The notes under the pieces are model-generated. The model made no database searches, had not been told where the DNA came from, and saw only the letters and a program-made list of their open reading frames with translations. Shown here in pieces: positions 5,255-11,055 of a DNA stretch of 11,055 nt; the first letter of the stretch is position 1; the number at the start of each line of letters is the position of its first letter. Made by a program: the position numbers and the translations under genes. This stretch comes from Acidaminococcaceae bacterium (GTDB taxonomy: Bacteria; Bacillota; Negativicutes; Acidaminococcales; Acidaminococcaceae): contig JAFSOW010000216.1 in the NCBI GenBank assembly GCA_017443165.1, forward strand, positions 1-11,055, read 5' to 3'.

Positions 5255-6874
5255 ATGTTTAAGAGTAAAATAGCTGCGAAGTTGGCGGCCTATTTTGCGC
5301 TGGCCATTTTAGTATTTGCTTTCGTCATGGCTTTTTCTTTCGGGCATTTTATCCGGGAGAACTTCATTGAGCGGCAGCAGCGCGGCCTGGCCTACCGGGC
5401 GGCCAGCGTGGCGGCCATTATGGGAGACAACCTGGAGCGCTCCCGTATGCGGGAAGCCAGAGAGAAGAACGCGGGAGAAACCGCCGTCCGTACGGCAGTC
5501 AATCCGGGCACCCTGCTGCGTTCCCGCCGGCTGATCGCCTATGTGAACATCATTACGGCGGACGATGTCTGGGTGGCCAATAAGAACGGCGATATCGAAA
5601 TGCGGACCCACATCAAGGAAGGCGACGACATGAAAGAGGTGCCGCACAATGTCCGGGGCCGCGTGGAACATCACAACGGTCCCCAGGGCCGGGACATCCC
5701 TCCGGTTTTTGAAGGCACCACCACAGTCAATTCGCTGCCCCAGACGTACCGGGACATGTTCCGCAAGGGGTTTAAAGGCGAATCCGCCGTACGGGAAGAG
5801 TTTGACAAACGGATCAACGAGATGATGGTCCTGGCCACGGCTCCCATCTATGACAAAAACGGGGGCGTGGAAGGAGTCCTGATGCTGCGGGTACCGGTAT
5901 TCGGACTGCAGCGCACCTTCCGTGAGGCGCTGGAGGTGTTCGGCGGCTGTCTGGTGCTGGCTCTGTTACTGGCGCTTGCGACAGCCTGGTTCCTGTCCAT
6001 GAAGTTTACCAGACCGCTGAATACGATGAAAGATACCGCGGAAAAACTGGCGGCCGGGGATTACACGGCCCGGTGCTACATACAGCAGAATGACGAGATC
6101 GGCGAACTGGCCGCCACCCTGGACAGCATGGCGGGGCGGCTGGAAGAAGCGGACCGGGAAACCAGACAGACAGAAAAGATCCGGAAAGAATTCATCGCCA
6201 ACATTTCCCACGAGCTGCGCACGCCGGTGACGGTGGTGCGGGGCAGCCTGGAAGCGCTGCGCGACAAAGTGGTGACAGAGCCGGCCGATGTGGCACGGTA
6301 TTATGACACCATGTACGACGAGACCCTGTTCCTGCAGCGTCTGATCAACGACCTGCTGGACCTTTCCCGTCTGCAGAACGTGGACTTCCCCATGGATAAA
6401 GAGCCGCTGAACTTCTGCGAAGTGGTGCAGGGCGCAGTCCGCAGCGCGCGGCATCTGGCCCGGGAGAAAAATATTACGATCCACTGTGAAACAGATACAC
6501 CGATATATAAGATGACCGGCGATTTCGGCCGGTTGAACCAGATGCTGATGATCTTCCTGGACAACGCCGTGAAGTTCAGCCCGGAAAACAGCAGCGTGGA
6601 AGTAAAACTGGCGAACCGCCGCCTGACCATCGCCGACCACGGCCCCGGCATCAAATCGGAAGACCTGCTGCATGTGTTTGACAGGTTCTATAAGACCCGG
6701 GGTGAAAACAATAAAACCGGAAGCGGACTGGGCCTGGCCATTGCCAGGGAAATCGCGGAGCGGCATGTAATCGCCCTGAGTATGCAAAGCGAGTACGGCA
6801 AGGGCGCCACGGCCGTGATGGAACTTCCGAAACCGGAAGAACTCACCGCGGAAGAAAAAGCGGAAATGGCATAA
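5255..6874 (+). CDS. Membrane sensor histidine kinase (HisKA/HATPase type)
   Basis: 539 residues. TM1 is at about 9-30 and TM2 at about 226-248 (VFGGCLVLALLLALATAWFL). They enclose a sensor domain of roughly 195 residues on the outer face, ending in ATAPIYDKNGGVEGVLMLRVPV, a Cache/PAS-like last-strand pattern. This domain holds four His close together (119, 131, 139, 140), a possible metal or pH site. A HAMP linker (about 249-300) follows. The H-box is FIANISHELRTP with phospho-acceptor His319, the N-box LDNAVKF with Asn437, the G1 box ADHGPGI with Asp461, the F-box VFDRFYK, and the G2 box GSGLGLA at 489-495. All are intact, so it should be active. I prefer ATG 5255 to ATG 5243 because GGAGAAGG (5245-5252) lies directly before it and nothing comparable precedes 5243. 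Its partner regulator is just upstream. A dehydrogenase gene begins 12 bases after its stop. Confidence 0.93.
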   Translation: MFKSKIAAKLAAYFALAILVFAFVMAFSFGHFIRENFIERQQRGLAYRAASVAAIMGDNLERSRMREAREKNAGETAVRTAVNPGTLLRSRRLIAYVNIITADDVWVANKNGDIEMRTHIKEGDDMKEVPHNVRGRVEHHNGPQGRDIPPVFEGTTTVNSLPQTYRDMFRKGFKGESAVREEFDKRINEMMVLATAPIYDKNGGVEGVLMLRVPVFGLQRTFREALEVFGGCLVLALLLALATAWFLSMKFTRPLNTMKDTAEKLAAGDYTARCYIQQNDEIGELAATLDSMAGRLEEADRETRQTEKIRKEFIANISHELRTPVTVVRGSLEALRDKVVTEPADVARYYDTMYDETLFLQRLINDLLDLSRLQNVDFPMDKEPLNFCEVVQGAVRSARHLAREKNITIHCETDTPIYKMTGDFGRLNQMLMIFLDNAVKFSPENSSVEVKLANRRLTIADHGPGIKSEDLLHVFDRFYKTRGENNKTGSGLGLAIAREIAERHVIALSMQSEYGKGATAVMELPKPEELTAEEKAEMA

Positions 6875-6886
6875 GAGGTCTGTATT

Positions 6887-7867
6887 ATGGAATACGGATG
6901 CAGAGATAAAGTTGTTGTAATCAGCGGCGGTACCAGCGGCATCGGCCTGGCTGCCGCCCGGGCTTTCTGGCGGGACGGGGCCATAGTGAGCATCGTCGGC
7001 AGGGACAGCGCAAAAGGAATGAAAGCGCTGGCTGCCATTGCCGGCTGTAAGGACCCGGAGGCCGCGGTGTTCCCCGGGCTGCCTGAAGGGACAGATACGC
7101 TCAGCGCGGCAGAGGGCCTGGCAGGAGACGGATCCGGAACGCGGGACAGTTCCGTGCCGGGCACGACGGAAGAACTGGCAAGGCTGCGTTATATCCGGGC
7201 TGATGTAACAAAGCCGGCGGACTGCCGCATGGCTGCGGCCATAGCGGCTTACTACGGGAAAGACCGCATCGATATCCTGGTGAACAGCGCCGGGATGTAT
7301 CAGGAAAAACGGATAGAGAATATTTCGGTGGCAGACTATAACCGTATCATGGACGTGAACGTAAAAGGAACCCTGCTCATGATTCAGGCCTGCCAGCCGT
7401 ACATGCTGCCCCATGGGGAAACGGAAACCGGGGCGGCTGAGGAAACCGGAAGCGCGGCAGAAGAAATGGCTGTCGCAGGCAGCGCCGGCCCCGGAACGGC
7501 GCAGGACCGCTGTATCGTCAATATAGCCAGCGATGCAGGCATCGGCGGAAATTACGGCTGCCCGGTGTACTGCGCGTCCAAAGGAGCGGTAGTGTCCCTG
7601 ACCAAAGCACTGGCGCTGGACTTTGCGCCGGACATCCGGGTCAACTGCATCTGCCCGGGGGATGTGGACACGCCTTTGCTGACAGCCCAGCTGGCGGCAG
7701 CAAAGGGCGGTTACACGAAAGAAGAAATGGGAGACGGCTATCCGCTGGGGCGCATTGCGGCAGCGGAAGAAGTGGCCCATGTGATCTGCAGCGTGGCATC
7801 GCCGGCCAATTCCTTTATGACGGGAGCTGTTGTTCCCGTAGACGGCGGGCTGACCGCGATGGGATAA
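6887..7867 (+). CDS. Short-chain dehydrogenase/reductase with two low-complexity insertions
   Basis: 326 residues; classical SDRs have about 250. The core is complete: nucleotide-binding SGGTSGIG (13-20), DVT at 106-108, NSAG at 133-136, catalytic Ser215 in NIAS, Tyr228 and Lys232 in YCASK, then VNCICPGDVDTPL and the C-terminal MTGAVVPVDGGL. Arg39 just after the second strand favours NADP(H). The best general description is a 3-oxoacyl-ACP-reductase-like SDR; the substrate cannot be told. Two stretches do not belong to the fold: residues about 54-98 (between strands 2 and 3) and about 176-206 (before the Ser strand). Both are rich in Ala, Gly, Glu, Thr and Ser, and the second contains a tandem duplication (ETGAAE then ETGSAAE). 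Both lie at loop positions, so activity may survive. GAGG is 8 bases before the ATG. The gene starts 12 bases after the kinase stop, which suggests co-transcription with the two-component genes. Confidence 0.88.
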   Translation: MEYGCRDKVVVISGGTSGIGLAAARAFWRDGAIVSIVGRDSAKGMKALAAIAGCKDPEAAVFPGLPEGTDTLSAAEGLAGDGSGTRDSSVPGTTEELARLRYIRADVTKPADCRMAAAIAAYYGKDRIDILVNSAGMYQEKRIENISVADYNRIMDVNVKGTLLMIQACQPYMLPHGETETGAAEETGSAAEEMAVAGSAGPGTAQDRCIVNIASDAGIGGNYGCPVYCASKGAVVSLTKALALDFAPDIRVNCICPGDVDTPLLTAQLAAAKGGYTKEEMGDGYPLGRIAAAEEVAHVICSVASPANSFMTGAVVPVDGGLTAMG

Positions 7868-7877
7868 AGGAAAAGCA

Positions 7878-7901
7878 GGCTGGAGCGACGGCTGAAGCGA
7901 C
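7878..7901 (+). repeat. Two tandem copies of a 12-bp unit
   Basis: GGCTGGAGCGAC is followed directly by GGCTGAAGCGAC (one mismatch) in the short gap before murI. It may be a remnant of coding drift from the SDR tail. No function is suggested. Confidence 0.5.
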
Positions 7902-7942
7902 AGGAAAATACATCAGTAACTCTGAAAGCTGGAGGGATGATC

Positions 7943-8737
7943 ATGGATAAAAACCGGCCGGTCGGCGTGATCGATTCCGGGGTAGGAGGACTCAGCGTAT
8001 TACGCGCGCTACAAAAGACCATGCCCCATGAGAAATTTTTATATCTGGGAGACACAGCCCGGGCCCCTTACGGCACCCGCAGCCGGGAGACCATCACCGC
8101 CTTTGTGGCGCAGATGACGGACTGGCTGGAGCAGAACGGGATAAAGCAGCTGGTTACCGCCTGCAATACCATAACGGTGCTGGGAACTGACGTGATCCGG
8201 GGCGCCCATTCGTTTCCTGTGATCGGCATGTCCAAAGCGGTAAAGGAAGTCCTGGAAGTTACCAGAAACAAACACATCGGCCTGATGGCTACGGACTTTA
8301 CGGTAGGCACCGGAGCGCACCGCAGGGAGATCCGGGCGGCGGACCCTGCTGCGCAGCTTTACGGGGTGGGGTGCACGAAATTTGTGCCCCTGATCGAGGG
8401 CAACCGTTTCGGCAGCCCGGAACTGAAGGAAGCCATCAATGAATACGCCGACGCCCTGAAAGCAAAAGAAGTGGATACGGTCATCCTGGGCTGTACCCAT
8501 TACCCCTTTGTCAGGGAGTATCTGCAGGAAGCTTTCGGTCCGGGGGTGACCATTATCGACCCGGCAGAGGCGACAGCCCGGCAGGCCAAAGCGGAGCTGG
8601 AAGCAATGGGGCTGCTCCGGACAAAAGGAGAGGGCAGCTGCACGATCTGTTTTACCGGTGATATGGGGCTGGGGAAACGGCTGGCAGAGCGGATGCTGGA
8701 CCCGGCAGCCTGCGAATTTAAACAGGTGAAACTGTAG
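7943..8737 (+). CDS. murI: Glutamate racemase
   Basis: Interconverts L- and D-glutamate without a cofactor, supplying D-Glu for peptidoglycan in the cytoplasm. 264 residues, normal for the family. Conserved marks in order: GVIDSGVGGLSVL with Asp11 and Ser12, YLGDTARAPYG (about 36-46), TACNTIT with the first catalytic Cys74, and ILGCTHYPF with the second catalytic Cys184 and His186. IDPAEATA follows near the end. The residue after ACNT is Ile where Ala is usual, a mild change beside the active Cys. I chose ATG 7943 rather than ATG 7937 because GGAGG (7931-7935) is 7 bases from the former and almost touches the latter. It is 75 bp after the SDR gene on the same strand, so it may be read from the same transcript. 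A hairpin after its stop separates it from the ATPase operon. Confidence 0.96.
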   Translation: MDKNRPVGVIDSGVGGLSVLRALQKTMPHEKFLYLGDTARAPYGTRSRETITAFVAQMTDWLEQNGIKQLVTACNTITVLGTDVIRGAHSFPVIGMSKAVKEVLEVTRNKHIGLMATDFTVGTGAHRREIRAADPAAQLYGVGCTKFVPLIEGNRFGSPELKEAINEYADALKAKEVDTVILGCTHYPFVREYLQEAFGPGVTIIDPAEATARQAKAELEAMGLLRTKGEGSCTICFTGDMGLGKRLAERMLDPAACEFKQVKL

Positions 8738-8740
8738 ACT

Positions 8741-8793
8741 GACGGATAATTTTCATAAATCCGGCACAATTTTATCCGTTTTGCGGGTTTTTA
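8741..8793 (+). terminator. Possible terminator after murI
   Basis: ACGGATAA (8742-8749) pairs with TTATCCGT (8772-8779) across a 22-base loop, followed by TTTTGCGGG and a TTTTT run. An alternative stem uses AAATCCG (8757-8763 region) with CGGGTTT. Neither is a compact textbook hairpin, but the position between murI and the next promoter fits. Confidence 0.4.
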
Positions 8794-8795
8794 TA

Positions 8796-8824
8796 TGTTC
8801 GAAGGCATAAAAACGTGCTATAAT
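8796..8824 (+). promoter_or_regulatory. Promoter candidate for the V-type ATPase operon
   Basis: TGCTATAAT (8816-8824) is an extended -10 element with a perfect TATAAT. At 17 bases the -35 hexamer is TGTTCG, a weak match, which extended -10 promoters tolerate. The predicted start is near 8831, leaving an AT-rich leader of about 75 bases. Confidence 0.6.
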
Positions 8825-8907
8825 AATAAGAGTGGTTTCATGGGAGTACTTTTAAATTTTTGTCAGTATTTTAATTAACATAAACTACAAATCACAAAGG
8901 TGGTGAG

Positions 8908-9219
8908 ATGTGCATGTCAATGTTAGATGATATCAAGGCGGCGGAAGCAGCAGCTGCGCAGGCAAAGAAAGAAGCCGCCCTGACGAGTCGCAATCTCCTG
9001 CGGGACGCGGAGGAGGCAGCAAACCAACAGGCCGCTGCCATGATCACCGAGGCCCGCGCCGCTGCCAAGCAGACCGTTGCCAAGGCTGAAGCGCATGCCA
9101 GGGTCAAGGCAAAAGATCTGGTGGCAGAACGGGCAAGGGCAGACAGCGCCGTGGCGGCCGCCGCGGAGGCGAAACTCCCGGAGGCTGTTGCGTATATTGT
9201 AGAAAGGGTTGTGGTTTAG
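8908..9219 (+). CDS. ntpF: V-type ATPase coiled-coil subunit (NtpF / subunit G-H type)
   Basis: 103 residues, nearly all Ala, Glu, Lys, Gln and Arg in a heptad-like pattern with almost no aromatic residues until the end: a single long helix. It opens with SMLDDIKAAEAAAAQAKKEA, has EARAAAKQTVAKAEAHARVKAKDL in the middle, and ends in a hydrophobic AVAYIVERVVV, typical of the peripheral-stalk subunit that pairs with subunit E to hold the ATPase head against the membrane subunit I. It comes first, directly before the subunit I gene, as in the Enterococcus ntpFIKECGABD order. AAGGTGG lies 4 bases before ATG 8908 and 10 before ATG 8914, so either could be the start. The low-complexity sequence makes the call depend partly on its neighbour, but the two together are convincing. 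Confidence 0.88.
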   Translation: MCMSMLDDIKAAEAAAAQAKKEAALTSRNLLRDAEEAANQQAAAMITEARAAAKQTVAKAEAHARVKAKDLVAERARADSAVAAAAEAKLPEAVAYIVERVVV

Positions 9220-9220
9220 T

Positions 9221-11055
9221 ATGCTGATAGCAATGAAAAAGGCGACGCTCTTCGCGCTGAAGGAAGACCGCGACGCCATTTTGCTTGCGCTGCAGAAAGA
9301 CGGCAACATCATGCTCATTTCGGAAGGCGACAAAACCCAGACGCTCGAAGGAGCGGACAAGGTGGGCGACCAGATTGCCAAAGCAAAGGACGCCCTGAAA
9401 TTTGTCGACCTGCACGGGAAAAAAGATTCCATGTTTGCCTCCCGGCTCCCGGTTTCCTACGACTCCTTCCTCCATGAATCGAAGGAAGGCTCGGATCTGG
9501 CGGACCAGATAGAGGCGCTTTCCGGCAAGATCATGTCCCTCAGGAATGAGGCATCGACCATGACGAGCCAGGTAGACGCCTTACAGCCGTGGACAGACCT
9601 GGATATTCCGCTGGAGCAGCTAGCGCCTACGGACACCAGCGTGTATTTCGCGGGGTATCTGCCGGAACTGGAAAAGGAAGCGTTCCTGGAAGATATCAAA
9701 GAGCTGGCGGCGGAGCCCATCGTGCTGAAAGAAGCACCGGAGGGACGCGCCATGCTGATCTTCTGCCTGAAAGAAGACGCAGCCCGGCTCAAGCATTTCC
9801 TCAAAGCGCATGATTTTACCGATGTTGTCTTTCCCAAGCGCACGGGACTGGTTTCGGAGATCGCCGTAGATCTTACGGAGGCCGCCCGGGTGAAAAACTT
9901 ACGCGCCGACGAGCTGGAAGCGGAGGCCAAAAAGATAGCCGAAAGCAAGGCCGAGCTTCAGTTATATTACGACCAGCTGACGGCGAAAGAAGAACGCCTG
10001 GCCAATGGCGGTGTGGAGACCGAAAAGACCTTCTACATGGAAGGCTGGGTCCGGAACGACCGCACAGTCCAGGTAGAAAGGGCTATCCGGAGCGTGACGG
10101 ACGCGTACCAGATCGAGTTCAACGATCCGGCCGAAGGCGAAATTCCGCCTACGGAAATGGAAAACAATTCCTTCGTAAAGCCCTATGAATCAGTTATCGA
10201 ACTGTATTCCCGGCCCCAGGCGGGCAGCATTGACCCGGATTTCCTGATGGCGCCGTTCCATTTTATCTTCTTCGGCATGATGCTTTCGGACGCAGGCTAC
10301 GGCCTGGTGCTCACAATCGGGCTCCTGATCGCCATGAAGCTGGTCAAGCCTCAGGGCTTTGCCGGCAAGCTGGGCATGGTCATCCTGTTCGGCAGCATCT
10401 CAACCGTCATCTGGGGCGCCCTTTTCGGAGGCTGGTTCGGACTGGAACTGCATCCGCTGCTCTTCGTGCCCATGAAAGAGCCGTTGAAGATGCTGGCTCT
10501 CTGCTTCGGGCTGGGTGTCCTGCACCTGGTCTGCGGCATGTTGCTGAAGGCCTACATGCTTATCCGGGACGGGGATGTCTTCGGAGCCTTCTGTGACGAA
10601 ATCAGCTGGCTGATCATGTTCGCAGGCTTCTTCTGCATGGCCTTTGTACCGGGACCGGTCGGCAAATATCTGGCCCTGGCAGGCGCCGCCATCATCGTGC
10701 TGACGGGCGGGCGCGACAAGAAAGGCATCCCGGCCAGACTGATGGGAGGCCTGCTCAGCCTCTACAACATCAGCGGGTACATGAGCGACCTGCTGAGCTA
10801 CTCCCGAATCTTTGCGCTGGGCCTGGCCACGGGCGTTATCGCCATGGTTATCAACACCATTGCCCAGATGCTCATGGAGGCGGGACCGGTTGGCACCGCC
10901 GTAGCCGTGCTGGTGCTTCTGGGAGGCCATCTGTTCAATATCGTCATCAACGTACTGGGCGCCTTCGTACACAGCAGCCGTCTGCAGTACATCGAGTTCT
11001 TCGGCAAGTTCTATGAAGCCGGCGGCAAGGCGTTTGTTCCCCTGGCTATCAGAAC
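9221..11055 (+). CDS. ntpI: V-type ATPase subunit I, membrane stator (3' end outside window)
   Basis: Subunit I (a-subunit counterpart) forms the ion half-channels beside the rotor ring of V/A-type ATPases. The frame is open from ATG 9221, one base after the previous stop, to the window end: 611 codons of about 640-660 expected. Residues 1-335 are the cytoplasmic part, with MKKATLFALKEDRDAILLAL at the start, a coiled coil and the EGWVRNDR turn typical of the family. Membrane helices begin near residue 345, with FHFIFFGMMLSDAGYGL as the first hallmark. LLSYSRIFALGLATG places the essential channel arginine at Arg529. GGHLFNIVINVLGAFVHSSR and LQYIEFFGKFYEAGGKAF close the visible part. All hallmarks are intact. 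Whether it moves Na+ or H+ is decided mainly by the K subunit, outside the window. A second ATG at 9233 lacks a Shine-Dalgarno. Confidence 0.96.
   Translation, partial: MLIAMKKATLFALKEDRDAILLALQKDGNIMLISEGDKTQTLEGADKVGDQIAKAKDALKFVDLHGKKDSMFASRLPVSYDSFLHESKEGSDLADQIEALSGKIMSLRNEASTMTSQVDALQPWTDLDIPLEQLAPTDTSVYFAGYLPELEKEAFLEDIKELAAEPIVLKEAPEGRAMLIFCLKEDAARLKHFLKAHDFTDVVFPKRTGLVSEIAVDLTEAARVKNLRADELEAEAKKIAESKAELQLYYDQLTAKEERLANGGVETEKTFYMEGWVRNDRTVQVERAIRSVTDAYQIEFNDPAEGEIPPTEMENNSFVKPYESVIELYSRPQAGSIDPDFLMAPFHFIFFGMMLSDAGYGLVLTIGLLIAMKLVKPQGFAGKLGMVILFGSISTVIWGALFGGWFGLELHPLLFVPMKEPLKMLALCFGLGVLHLVCGMLLKAYMLIRDGDVFGAFCDEISWLIMFAGFFCMAFVPGPVGKYLALAGAAIIVLTGGRDKKGIPARLMGGLLSLYNISGYMSDLLSYSRIFALGLATGVIAMVINTIAQMLMEAGPVGTAVAVLVLLGGHLFNIVINVLGAFVHSSRLQYIEFFGKFYEAGGKAFVPLAIR

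Noticed and set aside
5966..7780. A 604-codon open frame on the minus strand opposite the kinase and dehydrogenase genes
   Set aside because: It lies antisense to two genes with complete catalytic motifs, its protein is rich in His, Arg, Phe and Gly as expected of a shadow frame in GC-rich DNA, and it has no recognisable domain.
9219..9221. Frameshift or translational fusion between the two ATPase genes
   Set aside because: The TAG of the first gene and the ATG of the second are one base apart in the same frame phase; this is normal tight operon spacing and both proteins have proper ends.
10400..10972. A 190-codon minus-strand open frame inside the subunit I gene
   Set aside because: It is antisense to strongly conserved membrane helices of subunit I, has no Shine-Dalgarno that I can defend, and has a His/Gln/Asp-rich shadow composition.

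Overview
The window reads as ordinary chromosome from an anaerobic bacterium with roughly 55% GC coding DNA. A Negativicutes-type organism (Acidaminococcaceae-like) is my best guess. It rests on the mix of formate-tetrahydrofolate ligase, a divergent FolD, a V-type ATPase operon and secreted proteins with Sec signal peptides that look periplasmic. I cannot test this without a search. I recognise no phage genes, transposase, CRISPR array, tRNA or rRNA.

Layout. (1) 1-1921, plus strand: the 3' end of fhs, a hairpin-rich gap, folD, and a small VanZ-family membrane protein. Fhs and FolD are consecutive enzymes of tetrahydrofolate one-carbon metabolism, but this FolD lacks several canonical active-site residues. 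(2) 1940-2130: a long imperfect inverted repeat of about 180 bp between two convergent genes. It looks like a miniature palindromic element that may double as a two-way terminator. (3) 2148-4181, minus strand: two secreted proteins. One has a Gly/His-rich C-terminal tail. The other has a His-rich N-terminal half followed by a Glu/Lys/Arg-rich helical repeat region that starts with an LTxxQ motif. Each has a recognisable promoter, and a strong hairpin terminator lies between them. (4) 4182-4465: a divergent control region with dyads and a pair of 14-bp direct repeats spaced 22 bp apart. (5) 4466-7867, plus strand: an OmpR/PhoB-type response regulator, a membrane histidine kinase with an extracytoplasmic sensor domain, and a short-chain dehydrogenase that starts 12 bp after the kinase. 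(6) 7943-8737: murI, glutamate racemase. (7) 8796-11055: the promoter and first two genes of a V-type ATPase operon (coiled-coil subunit, then subunit I, cut by the window end).

How the parts may work together. The most interesting unit is 2148-6874. A His-rich, LTxxQ-containing secreted protein is transcribed divergently from a two-component system, the layout known for CpxP/CpxRA and ZraP/ZraSR. The inferred role is an envelope-stress or metal-responsive circuit. The helical repeat region and the second His-tailed secreted protein next door do not match the textbook versions. This is inference from motifs and layout, not from a database match.
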